Below are positions 1 through 11,154 of a stretch of 64,000 nucleotides of DNA, piece by piece. The position numbers were made by a program, and so were the translations under genes. The first letter of the stretch is position 1. Each line of letters opens with the position of its first letter. The notes beneath the pieces are model-generated. The model was not told the origin of the DNA. It saw nothing but the letters and a program-made list of their open reading frames with translations, and did not search any database. The stretch is from Callorhinus ursinus (lineage: Eukaryota; Chordata; Mammalia; Carnivora; Otariidae), in the NCBI RefSeq assembly GCF_003265705.1, contig NW_020313005.1, positions 22,636,525 to 22,700,524 on the forward strand. The letters are read 5' to 3'.

Positions 1-1724
1 CGGAAGGTCAATAGGGATTCAGTGACTGGGCAAGATCTAACATGACCAGATGGTGGTTCCCAAAGGGGCTACGCTTGTTTGCCACACCACACTCTGGAAA
101 GTGTTATTATTAAGGCACTTATTTTGCTATTGGATGTCATTCCAGTCAGTGTCCAGTTAGGTTTTTAGTTGTACAATAAAGTCCAACTTTGTTGTTTGGT
201 CCTCGATCCAGGCTTTCTAAATTGTGTTTGCTCCTGTACACTCTAATCCACGGTGCTCACCGCTCAGCAATTAGTCAAGGCGGTCCCAGCCCTTAGTGTA
301 AATTAATGAGGTTCTACCAGAATGGGCTTCTGAGGTTTTGATGAGACATGAGAATGGCTCTCTCTGCCCTCCTCCACTCCCATAATATATGATCAATTTA
401 TTTAACTCAAATTGCATTTTCAAAGCCCTCTCTTCCCAGAGTCAGCAAGTCTGCTGGAACTTACACTTGAGAAAGGGAGTGACAGGGTGGTGTGGCCGGA
501 GATAAGCTGGGTAGGAATAGGAGTGTTTTCTTGTATGCTACCTGAATAAAGCACAGTGACATTTTAGGCAAAGACAACAATGTCAGTGGCAGCCACGGTC
601 CTCTCAGCCAGGAACAATTACCTGGGGAGCATGGTGTTGCACAGGCTTTCTGTGAGATCTCCCAATGTGATGTTATTGGAATAATTAATGTATATCAAAG
701 TGGAGCCTCGCCCAAGTGGATATTTAAACAGTATACCATGTTCCCTTGTCAGATGGTTTCTTTTTAACGGCATAGAAAGCCCAAGTGAACATTTACTTCC
801 CTATTATGCCTTAGAAATGAACTTAAACGTTACTAATAATAGCATCACTTTAAAACATAAAGTTGAGAGGACATATTCTCCAGTGTCACCACTATGGCAT
901 ATTTGTCTTCTGCTTAATTTGCCCTCACTGTGTATTATTAGGAGTTAACCCTGTAGTTTTGTTTAATAACTGGCTTCACCGCCCATGGCTGACTCCAAAC
1001 TGATCACTCAGGCCTGCTGATGAAAGTCCTAATTCATCCTTGTTAGAGCAATTAGAGGAAAATTGGATAACCGTGCCTCTTCTTGCAAAGGTCTACGTGC
1101 AGCTATAGCCTATCCCCCAAGAGGTTAAACAAACGCTCAGTTTGGCTGCAAGTGAAATAGATACTTTCCTTGTAAGTGAGATAGTACCAAATTAATTTAG
1201 ACTTCAAGAAGTTTTTAAGTGGGAGCTGGAGCTCGGCTTCTATTCTCCTCCTCGCTCCGTTCCTCTCCTGCACACGGCCAGGTTAAATGTCCTCTGCCAC
1301 TGGAAATCAATCATGATTCCCTGCTATATTGCATATGCTGTTGTGGCATGAGCTGCACCTTGGCGTACTGACTTCAGCTGCCTTTTCTTCTTGCCCTTGA
1401 CATTCGAGTAGCAATTTGAAAGTGGAAAACTTCTCAGACCATTACGACACGTCCTGTTTCAGACTGATTACATTGGCCTGATGGGAGTGTAGCCATAGAT
1501 GGCTTTGTTTCTGATTGGGAAGACGGTGTTTCTGCTGCCGATGGATTTCACCAGATTGGAAAGGTTCAGGTATTGGGGAGAGGGTTACAATAGGCTGGAG
1601 ACAAGGGATGGGAGAAGAAACGCAAAAGTTAGTTGAGGTGTGAGGAGAGATGTCTGCTGGGTCATGGTGGGGTTGGTATGGACCCAGAGAACAAAGAAAA
1701 ACAAGAAACAGGTGCCACCAAAGC
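1..1724. other. Unique non-coding sequence, no gene seen
   Basis: No repeat family or coding exon is recognisable. The part from about 960 to 1440 is AT-rich with evenly spread short motifs and no simple repeats, which resembles conserved non-coding DNA, but conservation cannot be judged from one sequence. The reading frames here (up to 95 codons) are short, present on both strands and resemble no known protein. Confidence 0.45.
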
Positions 1725-1850
1725 ATCATGAGATGCTAATCCCTGGGCCAACGTTTCTGCTAATTTTGCTGTGGGCCTCGGGTATGTCATTTAACTTCTT
1801 GGGTCTCTTATCTGTTTTCTTATCTGTTAAATGAAGCACTTGTGATCTCA
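1725..1850 (+). mobile_element. MIR SINE fragment
   Basis: The order gctgtgggcctcgg, gtcatttaacttc, tctgttttcttatctgttaaatga follows the MIR core (tRNA-type SINE, ancient in mammals) in sense orientation. It is heavily diverged and truncated at both ends. Confidence 0.5.
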
Positions 1851-2429
1851 AAAGTTCCTGCTGATCTGATTCTGTAACGATTAAGAATGCTTTTTGCCAC
1901 AAGTTATAGAACAAATGGGTTTGTTTGTGCCACATCACAAGAAATCTAGAGATAAGTGGCTCTTGACATTAGTTCAGAGGCTTGTAGTTCCCTGAAATCA
2001 GCACCTCTGCAGTTCTTTGGAGTTTTTTCTCATCTTGCCACCTGATGGTCACCCAGGTGGTGGCTGCCTTTCAGCTGTGACGTCCATGTTCCACAACAGA
2101 ACAAGGGTACAAGCAAGGAATCACCTCTTCCTGAGGCTCTGTCTTTTTTTGGAAAGAGATGCTCTCCTAGCAGATTTCCACCTATACCTGGTTTCTCTGG
2201 AACATGCGCTTAGCCACCCATGGGTACAAGAGAAGCTGGGAACTGTTCCATTTTCCAGTCTCTGCAGAAAAAGAGGCAAAGTAGAATGGTGTTGAGATGG
2301 GTGCTAATCAACCTACAATATCTGCCATGGGCTTGGAGGCTTGGAATGGGCTTTCCCACCTCAGCTTGCCTATCACTTTGCCTGTCTCGGACACACAGAG
2401 TAAGGGAGTGACTAAGCATTGTTAACTGC

Positions 2430-2770
2430 TCATAAGCATTCCCAAGTCTTCTCCCTTTCCAGCCACATTGTAGACAGGTGTAGCCAGGTAACTTGCTCTG
2501 GCCAATAACATACATGCAGACATGATATGCATCCATTCCAGATGAAAACATTTATAAGCCAGTGTGCATTCTTAGTTTCTCCTCATCTCCCTACCCCTAT
2601 ATCTAAAGATGTTCCAGATGGCAGAAGCTCCATCAGCCTGGGTCTGAGGTGAGGACGAAATGGAGCAGAGCCCCTGATGGCACACAAGGGATGTGCAGGA
2701 GGAGTGTGACTCGAGGAGTTGCTAGTTATCATAGCATAACCAAGATGTCCCTACTGAAACAGATGGGCAG
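2430..2770 (+). mobile_element. Old interspersed repeat, class undetermined
   Basis: The run ctttccagccacattgt, ggccaataacatacatgcag, then gatggcagaagctccatcagcctgg resembles a mammal-wide ancient repeat known for a 'cttgctctggccaat' centre. I cannot say whether it is an LTR (MaLR-like) or an L1M 3' region. Confidence 0.3.
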
Positions 2771-3179
2771 AGAGGATGGCCTTATTCTCGAAAATTCCAC
2801 AACTCTCATCAGGCCCCCATTTGAAGTCCAGCATCTCCAGCTTGTGGTCCTGATTTGGATCATTCCTTTGGTTCCTTCCTTCACTTCTGCCCTACAGTCT
2901 TAAGAGCTCCCCAAATGACCAAGCATTACACTAGCCGTGGAGACACAGTAGCTGGAAGTCTGCTGAGATGCGTGCCTCTCAGAGCCCCGCAGCTTTGTGC
3001 TGTGATGGCGCCACACGGAGGTCTTTCTTTTGGCATCTTTTTGTGAGGTTTCTCACGGGCTCCTCAAAGCGGGAGAGAATGGGGATGTTTCCCAGGCTAC
3101 AGCACTTGAAATCATTTTTGTGCTACAGCAAATCTGATAATGATAATGGCAATGGTTTTGTAACAAAGTTGCATGAGAT

Positions 3180-3238
3180 CCATTACCACCATCATCACGG
3201 TCACCACCACCACCATCATCATTATTACTGTCACCTCT
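3180..3238 (+). repeat. Imperfect CAC/CAT trinucleotide repeat
   Basis: About 59 bases made of CAC, CAT and ATT triplets with few interruptions. In one frame this reads as a His-rich stretch, but no surrounding sequence supports a protein. Confidence 0.85.
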
Positions 3239-3239
3239 A

Positions 3240-4179
3240 ATAACAGTTAACACTCAGGGAGCACACCCATTGGGCTAAGGACTGGAAACGTGATCTCTTC
3301 CCACTGAACATACATCTTTAAGAAGCCACGGGGATAAGCAAGTCATTGAAACCCCAAGAAAAATGGATATTCCTCACTTATAAATGCAAAGAAAGGCAGA
3401 GCAGGGATGTAGAGAAGGGGTTGATCAGACATTCATTAAAATTATTCCTTACTCATTTATAGGTTTGTAGTGTTCTCTTTTCTCCAATTTACTATTAAAA
3501 ATAAAGAACATGTACATGCACTTAAGCCCTTCCTATATTTTAATGGACCCGGAGAGACCAACTTTGACCTAAGAAAAATCTCCGTCATGGTCAAGTTGCC
3601 AAAGCCAAGTGCATGGGTGCGGTAAGTGACGTCACAGGCACCAGTCGCTCTAGTTAGAGGAGGATGTGAGGCAGAGTATGCTTCTCCTGCCCTGTGGGAG
3701 CTATTTGCTTATTTGGAAGGAGAGAAATGAACAGGCAAACAGGAATGGCTAAATAACATTAGGCTATTTATTTGCAAATATGAACAGTCCTGTGGTGTGT
3801 GTTATGCAGGAACACGTTGGATAGGAAAGATGCAGCGGGGCTGGCCACAGCAGTTTACCAGCCTGGAACTCCTCATTTCCGGCTACTAACGCTCACATGT
3901 CATCGGACACATTAACACTTCTTGTCCTTCCTGACATAGCTTGCTAACAGACTGAGCTTTGCCCAGGACTTATCTTACACCTGTGCGAGAAGTCTCAATT
4001 GCCTCTGAGCATTCTGAGGAGCTGTGGGCTTCTTCCCCAACCTCTGTTCCAGGAGCTGGCAGAGTCCATGGACATATAGATTATAAGTGTGGTCAAGCCC
4101 CCAAAGGGCTTGGAAATATCATTGAGAAGCCAGTTTCCCTTTGAAAGGAAATATGGGCATCGTGACTCCTTCTTGGGAT
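3240..4179. other. Unique sequence, nothing recognised
   Basis: No exon, RNA gene or clear repeat. A stretch at 3480-3530 is AT-rich. The 61-codon frame at 3959-4144 has no recognisable motif. Confidence 0.4.
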
Positions 4180-4885
4180 GCTGCTTTTCTTAATCTGTTT
4201 TTTCTTTACCAGTTTTTCCATTCATATTTTTTTTTCTATTTAAAGATATCAGACTGCATTTAGTTGTGTCTCCTTCGTCTCCTCCAACCTGTGATCATTT
4301 CTCGGTCTTACTTGTTTTTCACAACTGTGGCAGTTTTAAAGAATACTAGCCAAGTATTCTATAGAATACCCCTCAATTTGGATTTACCTAATGTTTTTCT
4401 CAGGATTAGATTGGAATGATGGGTTTTTTAAAAGAATATCACAACAGGTAAAGGGCCCTCTCATCACGTGTCAGAGGATACATGGTGTTAACATGACCTA
4501 TCACTGGTCACGTGAATGTGGATCACATGGTCTAGGTGGGAGCATCCAGTTTCTCCACTATAAAGCTGTAGTTGTTCTGTTTCTATCTAGTTGTTCTGCT
4601 CTATTATTCGGAGGTTCAGTCCACACTCAAGAAGAAGGGAATTAAGCTCCACCCCCACTTCCTAATCTACATATACTATTTAGAATTGTTTGGCAAGAAA
4701 GATCTGTCCCTTTGGCACCATTTATTTATTTATATTGGTAGGAACTACATTTGTTTTAGACTTCAGGTTATAATTCAATACTAGGTTATTTATCTTCTTG
4801 CTCAAAGTATTCCAGCTTTGGCCATTGGGAGTGCTTTCAGGATGACTCCTGAGTTCTTTTGATATGCCTCCATTTTTCTTCTTCC

Positions 4886-4903
4886 TTTCTTCCTGCCTCC
4901 CTC

Positions 4904-4944
<41 letters not shown>

Positions 4945-4950
4945 CTTTCC
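4886..4950 (+). repeat. CT-rich microsatellite within L1M
   Basis: Imperfect ttcc/ctcc leading into about 30 bases of pure CT and then tttc units. It lies inside the L1M fragment, so it is a local expansion after that insertion. Confidence 0.9.
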
Positions 4951-5166
4951 CTGGAAAATTTTCAGCACCTCCTAGCTGGCAGTACAAGATGCTCCGAGCT
5001 TACCCTGCATGTTCCCTGCCCAAGCCCTATCAGCAAGCATTTGTCCAAAGAACCCTAGTTCCTTTTATTGGAGAATGGTGTATAGAAACCAAATCTTGTC
5101 CTGAGGGTGCTCCTAGCTACTGGGATATCATTGCCTCTAAGCCATCTCAGCAAACCGAGCTTGGAA

Positions 5167-5206
5167 ATATATGTATGCATACTAATGCATGTATGCATAC
5201 ATATAT
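5167..5206 (+). repeat. Perfect 16-bp inverted repeat with 8-base loop
   Basis: The left arm (5167-5182, atatatgtatgcatac) is the exact reverse complement of the right arm (5191-5206). The spacer is taatgcat. It sits inside the old L1M remnant. It could extrude as a cruciform or fold as a hairpin in RNA. Confidence 0.9.
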
Positions 5207-5454
5207 GTATCTGTCTGTATGTATGTGTGTGTATATCAGTAAACCTGAGTTAATACCATTGCCTCTGGCATGAGCCCAGCACCACAGGATTCATTCTAGC
5301 CTTCCACCCTTCCTTATACTGGGAACTTGCTTCTCTGACAGTTTATTCCCATTATCTAAAATCCATTTACTTATTTGTCCAACTCTTAACCTCATTTTAA
5401 GTCTCTCTCTAATCTTTGAATCTCAGTCGGGTTCCTATGTATAATCTCTCAGCA

Positions 5455-5610
5455 TGCCTTGCATATCTTACTCATCATATCTCGCTCATAGTGACTCTTT
5501 GACATCTGCCTTTCCTATCCAACGTGTTGAGTTACCTCGATGGCAGGACCATGCTGCCTTGCTCTTTGTTGTGCACTGTGGATTTACTAAATGAATGAAA
5601 GAGAGAAGTA
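5455..5610 (+). mobile_element. L2/MIR 3'-end fragment
   Basis: The sequence gccttgctctttgttgtgcactgtgg followed by tttactaaatgaatgaaag has the layout of an L2 LINE 3' end, whose terminus is a short tandem of the aatga type. Heavily diverged. Confidence 0.4.
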
Positions 5611-5719
5611 AGAAGCCCAGGTGATTGTTGCCTTTACACAGGTCTGTCCAGGCTAGAGTCCCATTGTACAGATGGAAGGATGCCTGACCACTCTTCAACA
5701 CTCGACGCATTACCCTGTT

Positions 5720-5900
5720 TTCCCATCTTCAGAACACTTATCTGCCATTATCTCAATTGTTTTCTGTCTTCCCCTACTAGACAGTAAGCTCCCCTTGGGC
5801 AGAGACCTTGCCTGTCTTCTTTACCTCTGTATCCTAGAACAGTATATGGTCCAAAGCAGATTCTCGATTTTAAAAAAATTGCTGAATAATGAAAACACTG
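5720..5900 (+). mobile_element. L2 LINE 3'-end fragment
   Basis: ctactagacagtaagctccc, gcagagaccttgcctgtctt, tgtatcctagaacagtatat and ttgctgaataatgaa follow the well-known L2 3' terminal block in sense orientation. Confidence 0.6.
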
Positions 5901-6624
5901 CATTATTAGCAGTAAGTGGGAATGTTACTAAGATTATTGATTTTCTTAAATTCTATCAACGCAGATATCAACCAGATGTGTGATTAGAATGGTTATTTTT
6001 GAAATCTGTTTTGGTGACCTTATCATACAGGTGTGTATCATACAAACAAAAAAAGACCTAAACAAAGGAAGATCAAAGTAAAACAGAAGAAAAGAAAAAT
6101 AAACAAAAGCCCTTAATAGCCAATGTTAGGCTGCCGTAAGAAAATAACTTTTTACAGATGCAGGTCTCAGAGGTCAAAGTTCACGTCATTTACAGGCAGG
6201 ATAGGGTTTTCTGACATTTTTCCCTAATGCTCTTCATATGTATTTGCACATTGTCTGTGCCGATGCTGGTTTATGCTCTTTCCCATTCCCCCTCTATCGT
6301 CCATCTTTCCCTCCCACAAAACTTATGAAACTTATGAAAAAATATAAATCATTCAAAACACAAACTAACTGGAGAGTTGTTGGTTGAGTAAAACAGGAAA
6401 AGGTTTGCCCGGAGGGGATGGTGGTCAGGCTTGCAGATTTCCACTGTGGATGACTTCAGTCCTTTGTTCTACTCTGGAGTCCTTCTTTCTGGCATCATTG
6501 ATCTGTAAATGGCCTCACTTTTAGAATTGATTATTAATTTGGACATTTTTAAGTCAACGTTAAGTAATTTTGGAGCATCCCAGGAAAACGTTTACTTTAC
6601 CACTATTTGAAAGAATTGTTTTCT
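5901..6624. other. Unique AT-rich sequence, nothing recognised
   Basis: Contains an A-rich stretch (6040-6110) and no exon or clear repeat. Confidence 0.4.
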
Positions 6625-6790
6625 GCCCTGTGGGGTGAACAACCTGGCCATACATCAGGGTCACCTGAGAAACTCACTAAAATACAGATTCCTGGACATC
6701 ACCCCAGACCGACTGAGCCGGACTCTGCAGAAGTTCAGCCTTCGAATAGAGGCTTTCAACCCACTTCCCCAGGTGATTCCTAGGCCAACA
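6625..6790 (+). mobile_element. MER5A-like hAT DNA transposon remnant
   Basis: The sequence catcagggtcacctgagaaac, aaatacagattcctggacat, caccccagaccgactgagcc and ccccaggtgattcctag follows the short non-autonomous hAT-Charlie element MER5A. The outer ends are decayed. Confidence 0.6.
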
Positions 6791-7070
6791 GCTCAGCCTT
6801 AGCCCGGACCAACTGCATATCATAATACTGTAAATGAGCTTGTAATGGTACTGCTTAAGCTAAATAAAACAATGTTTTCAAGAACTGGAATTCTGTTTAT
6901 TCAAACTTCCAATTAATTAATTTTTAAATATTATTGTTAAGTAAAGGAAGCGAAACTTGTTTCTTACCATGACCTATAGGAAGAAATATATTTCACCTTG
7001 TGTTCCAGGATATACACACATACATGCATGTGTGGGCATGTATATAAATCAATAGAAAACTCACAAAATA

Positions 7071-7262
7071 GGGGCGCCTGGGTGGTTCAGTTGGTTAAGC
7101 GTCTGCCTTTGGCTCAGGTCATGATCTCAGGGTCCTGGGATGGAGCCCCGCTTCTGATTCCCTGCTCAGCAGGGAGTCTGCTTCTCCCTCTCCCTCTACC
7201 TGCCGCTCTCCCTGCTTGTGTGCACTCTCTCTCCGTCAAATAAACAAAATCTTAAAAAAAAT
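7071..7262 (+). mobile_element. CAN-SINE, younger subtype
   Basis: Complete element: tRNA-Lys-like head (ggggcgcctgggtggttcag), RNA polymerase III box region (gggtcctgggatggagcccc), CT-rich stretch and an A-rich tail. It is flanked by near-identical 14-bp target duplications, aaactcacaaaata (7057-7070) and aaattcacaaaata (7264-7277), with one mismatch. Confidence 0.93.
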
Positions 7263-7447
7263 GAAATTCACAAAATAATATAAAGTAAAAATGCAATTAA
7301 TATTAATCATGATTTTCATATGATCAAATTTTAAATATCAAATAAAATATAGAAATCATTCCAAATAAACAATATAAGAATATTCTAGTAAAAAAATCCG
7401 TAAATATTGATTTTGTGACCCACTAAGGAGAGGCAGTCTGTGGTCTG

Positions 7448-7462
7448 AAAAACACTGAACTA
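7448..7462. repeat. Target-site duplication, left copy
   Basis: aaaaacactgaacta. The identical right copy is at 7892-7906, so this duplication encloses two SINEs. It dates to the first of them. Confidence 0.9.
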
Positions 7463-7672
7463 GGGGCGCCTGGGTGGCTCTGTCAGTTAAGCATCCAACT
7501 CTTGGTTTTGGCTCAGGTCATGATCTCAGGGTTGTGGGATTGAGCCCCGCATGGGGCTCCACACTCAGCAGGAAGTCTGCTTGAGACTCTCTCCCTCTCC
7601 CCCTGCCCCTCTCCCCACTCATGCTCTCTCTCTCTCTCTCTCTCCTTCTATCCCTCTCTCAAATAAATAGAG
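7463..7672 (+). mobile_element. CAN-SINE, older subtype
   Basis: The head is ggggcgcctgggtggctctg. The middle part contains actcttggttttggctcagg and gggttgtgggattgagcccc, diagnostic of the older form in this window. It ends in a CT tract and AAATAAATAG. Its 3' target duplication is displaced to 7892 because a second SINE entered its tail. Confidence 0.92.
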
Positions 7673-7891
7673 GGGGCGCGTGGGTGGCTCAGTTGGTAAA
7701 GCATCTGCCTTCAGCTCAGGTCATGATCCCAGGGTCCTGGGATCGAGCCATGCTCGAGCTCCCTGCTCAGCGAGGAGTCTGCTTCTCCCTCTCCCTCTGC
7801 CCTTCCCCCCTGCTCCTCCCCGTTCTCTCTCTCTCTCTCTCTCTCTCGTGCTGTCTCTCAAATAAATAAATAAAATCTTTTAAAAAAAGAA
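7673..7891 (+). mobile_element. CAN-SINE, younger subtype, inserted in the tail of another SINE
   Basis: Starts ggggcgcgtgggtggctcag directly after the AAATAAATAGA tail of the preceding SINE. It has the ctgccttcagctcagg and gggtcctgggatcgagccat subtype marks, a CT tract and an A-rich tail. It has no target duplication of its own that can be separated from the A-rich tail of its host. Confidence 0.92.
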
Positions 7892-7906
7892 AAAAACACT
7901 GAACTA

Positions 7907-8944
7907 GTCCAGCCCTGGTAACCCTGTGTGTTATTCCAAGTGTTACAAAGTACTTAAAAATATCAAAACTGCATTTTAAAAAATTCAAAATTTGGAAAAC
8001 GAGCTCAAATTCTGAGGAGCTCTTGGATTTATGAAGCTACTTCAAGAACTTTTGATGAAAAGAAACGTACCTGTTAGAATGTTTGACTGTTCAAACTACT
8101 ATTAACTTTAACTCTAAAAACTCACAGATCTCTTACCTCCCCTCATGGTTTTTCTGCTACTTATTCCATCTCATCTCTCAGTTTGGAGAGAGGTTCTCCG
8201 GTATCATTGACTCTGTAGAGACCAGAGTAGAAGTGACTCCAGCCACACGTTGTAGACGTGCGCTATAATAAACTGTGTTCTCCGCTGATGTCCATTGCAC
8301 CTTGTGCTTTCTTGTGGACAACTCATTTCTGTAAAACAGGCAGCAATATCCCTTTTCATGTCACCTATCTGCTCCAGAACTCTGCTGAATTCCTTCCTAC
8401 TCTGCAAAGTCTTAACCAAATGAACTCTGTCCAAACCAACTACCCTGGACACAAATCTTTTCTTTTCATTTCCTGTTCAAATGCTATCATGTCCTTCCCA
8501 GGCCACTAACTGCGCTCATCCATCTGCTCACCCTTGCTTCTTCTAGCTGTCCTTCATGTTGCCAAGTTCACGGGACCGGGGACAATAACTTCACCTTGCT
8601 GAATAATAATATCAGAGATACTGATACTGAGGATGATCCAGTAAATGTATTTCAATCCCTCCTCCAGCACCTTGTGACACCCCAAGCTTACAAAAATACT
8701 ATATACAGAGACTCATTGTTTTAGACTAGAGGAAACAGGGGGGAAAAGGAGGCATTCTTTAAAATCTGAATTAAATACACATGATAAAGAAGTTCAGCTT
8801 AATTTTTTAATACAATTAATAATAAAACCCAGGTTTAAAAATTATTGTTGAATATAGAGCCTAAGGGACCCGCTTTAACATAAGTAAATGCTATATGCTT
8901 GGCAGTTCACATTTGATCTCAAACCAATGTCAAATGCCAGTTTT
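7907..8944. other. Mostly unique sequence; possible diverged L2 at 8330-8580
   Basis: The pyrimidine-rich part (ttccttcctactctgcaaag, catttcctgttcaaatgc) could be a decayed L2 in sense orientation, but the match is too weak to name. The rest is AT-rich with no exon. Confidence 0.3.
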
Positions 8945-9375
8945 CATAAACAGTAATGGAAATAGCTAACTTTTATCAGATGCTCATTGCAGATTGCTTT
9001 ATTTAAGCCCATCTACAGTGCATTATAATTATACCCATTTACAGATTCAAGGCTGAGATGTCAAGATGTAACCAACCCCAGGACGCCTGGGTGGCGCAAT
9101 TGGTTGAGCATCTGACTCTTGGTTTCAGTTCAGGTCACGATCTCAGGGTCGTGAGATCGAGCCCCACGTTGGGCTCTGAGCTGGGCACGGAGTCTGCTTG
9201 GGATTCTCTCTCCTTCTCCCCCTGCCCCTCCCTCTTGTCCTCTCTCTCTCTCTCTCCCTCTCTCTAAAAATAAATAAATACATCTTTTAAAAAAATGTAA
9301 CTTGCCCAGAGGTGAATAGCTACGATATCCTGGGACACAAACCCTAATTTCAGAGCCCTTGCTCTTAACCTCACT
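8945..9375 (-). mobile_element. MIR SINE, split by a CAN-SINE
   Basis: Left half (8950-9079): aatagctaacttttatcagatgctc, cccatttacagattcaagg. Right half (9297-9375): taacttgcccagaggtgaatag, then ttgctcttaacc. Together they make an antisense MIR. The SINE at 9081 separates the halves. Confidence 0.65.
9081..9295 (+). mobile_element. CAN-SINE, older subtype, inside MIR
   Basis: Head gacgcctgggtggcgcaatt, middle actcttggtttcagttcagg and gggtcgtgagatcgagcccc, CT tract and A-rich tail with AAATAAATAAAT. The flanks atgtaaccaaccccag and atgtaacttgcccag look like a diverged target duplication, although their middle bases differ. Confidence 0.9.
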
Positions 9376-10399
9376 TCCTAAAACTTTTATTTATTCTATT
9401 AACTTGCTTTGTAACCCCTGTATAAATGAACTGGATTCCAAAGCTTTATCTAAATCATGAAGGCTTTGGAAGGAGAGTGGTCACAGTTGGTGACATGTTA
9501 CTGTAACTGCCTTGGGATCCAGGAAATGAAGAACTGAATTGCTAAAAATGGCTCCATCATTTCAGGCTTTGAAAACAATTCCTCTCTGAACCTTTATTTT
9601 CAACTCTCATAAATATTACCACATCAATTCTGTGGGGATCCCACTTGCTCCCACCTCACTTTGACTCAGAGGAGAGTCATTTTGGAAAGTTCCAGCTGAA
9701 GCTGAGGTGCCCTTTGTGAGTTATAGACCTGAGAAAAATTAACGTGTTTTGGTTTGCTTGTTTTGTTTTGTTTTTAAAAAGTCAAGACCTTTTTTCCCCA
9801 GCTCCCCATAAGTCACAAATAGCTTTTCTTTCAAAGTTCAACCTTGTCAGGCCGTTAATCCTCCATGAGGAAAAGTGCATGTGATAGGTTTGGAAAGGTT
9901 TAGCTTTCAAATAGGGAAGTTATTAACTTTTACATTCCTGTTTGGCACCTTCTCAATGGTTCTAGAAGTCTCTGGTGGACTAAGAATCCCAGAAGCTCCT
10001 GAACTGAGGCAGCTACAAAAACCTTTTCCTCTGTGACCACCTGCTCTTTGCCGGCTACATTCTCTGTTAGGAGAGAAGTTCCCCTCGCAGGGGAAGTTAC
10101 CGCAGGGCAAGGGGCAGGTTGGGGAAAGGAGTAAACCAGAAAGGACACTCAGGGGCTGGCTAGCCTCCTGGGATGGAGGCAGCCTAAACTGGGAAGCGTG
10201 GCAAGCTGGTCTCAGGATCCAAGGAGCGACTCACAGGAGACTTCCACTCATGGGGGCTGAGAAATGTAATTTAGGCCTCAAATATCTTCGGGCATATTCC
10301 GCTCCAGCTTCATTATCCATTCTCTCATGAGGATATTACTAAACCAGACTTTCCAAGGCTGCTCTGGAAGGCGTATGGAAAACAATGGAGATTTAAAAT
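9376..10399. other. Unique sequence, nothing recognised
   Basis: No exon or clear repeat. Overlapping antisense frames at 9907-10148 (67 and 72 codons) do not resemble known proteins. Confidence 0.4.
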
Positions 10400-10488
10400 C
10401 AGAAGACCCGGTTCTGAAGCTCAGCTCCAGTTTAAGGTAAGTCAAGACTCCTGAGCTGGTATTTCCTCACCTATAAGATGGGGATAAT
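10400..10488 (+). mobile_element. MIR SINE fragment
   Basis: The sequence ggttctgaagctcagctcc followed by tatttcctcacctataagatggggataata matches the sense MIR core and following region. It ends at the target duplication of the next SINE. Confidence 0.55.
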
Positions 10489-10506
10489 AAGATTTTTATG
10501 AAATTA

Positions 10507-10707
10507 GGGGTGCCTGAGTACCTCAGTTGGTTAAACGTCTGCCTTTGGCTCAGGTCATGATACCTGGATCCTAGGATCGAGCCCCGCATGGGGCTCCCTG
10601 CTCAGCGGGGAGCCTGCTTCTCCCTCTCCCTCTGTCCGTCGCTCTGCCTACTTGTGTTCTCTCTCTCTCTCTGTCAAATAAATAAATAAAAATCTTACCA
10701 AAAAAAA
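10507..10707 (+). mobile_element. CAN-SINE, younger subtype, with perfect target duplication
   Basis: Head ggggtgcctgagtacctcag, middle gatcctaggatcgagcccc, CT tract and AAATAAATAAA tail. It is flanked by identical 18-bp copies of aagatttttatgaaatta (10489-10506 and 10708-10725). Identical flanks and low divergence suggest a fairly recent insertion. Confidence 0.95.
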
Positions 10708-10725
10708 AGATTTTTATGAAATTAG

Positions 10726-10915
10726 TAATAGCTGGTGTTTATTGGATGCTTACTATGTGCCAAACACTGTGGGGGTTTTTTGCTGTGTTTATTTAATCCC
10801 TCAGCAATCCTAAGAGGTCCACACTGTCATTATCCTCACTTTCCAGGTGAGGAAGCTGAAGTTGACAGAGATGAGTTAACTGTTTGCGCAAGAGAACAGA
10901 GATGGTTTCCAGGCA
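10726..10915 (-). mobile_element. MIR SINE fragment
   Basis: taatagctggtgtttattgg, cttactatgtgccaaacac, tatcctcactttccaggtgagg and gaagctgaagttgacagagat follow the antisense MIR order. Confidence 0.65.
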
Positions 10916-11154
10916 AGGACAGTTGAGAGCCCATTCACTTAGCCATGGAACACACGGCCTCCTGAGGTAATGAATAGGAGCGTGTCTTATAGATTCTAAA
11001 GGGCTGCACAAAAGCCATTCTTTTTCAATACGTGGCATCCTGAGTAGAATTCCAGACTCTTTTTTTTTTTTTTTTCAGACTCTTGAAGTGACCTCAAACT
11101 AAACCCAGCAAAGCAGGAGGAACCATGAGCCCCTGGCAAGTGATTTTGTGTAAC

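Larger units (their letters stand above)
4180..5440 (+). mobile_element. Old L1M-type LINE, 3' non-coding part
   Basis: Successive blocks match the order of an old mammalian L1 3' region: atcagactgcatttagttgt (about 4250), a block with tatcactggtcacgtgaatg (about 4500), gtttctccactataaagctg (about 4550), ttccagctttggccattggg (about 4811), acaagatgctccgagcttac (about 4985), ccttttattggagaatggtg (about 5062). An AT-rich palindrome at about 5170 belongs to the same element. It is non-coding, with a young CT tract expanded inside it. The exact subfamily needs RepeatMasker. Confidence 0.7.

Noticed and set aside
2968..3240. His-rich protein (HHHHGHHHHHHH)
   Set aside because: It is the translation of an imperfect CAC/CAT microsatellite. 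No supporting flanking coding sequence.
7071..7140. tRNA gene in SINE heads
   Set aside because: The heads keep tRNA-Lys-like promoter boxes but not a foldable cloverleaf, and they continue into SINE bodies.
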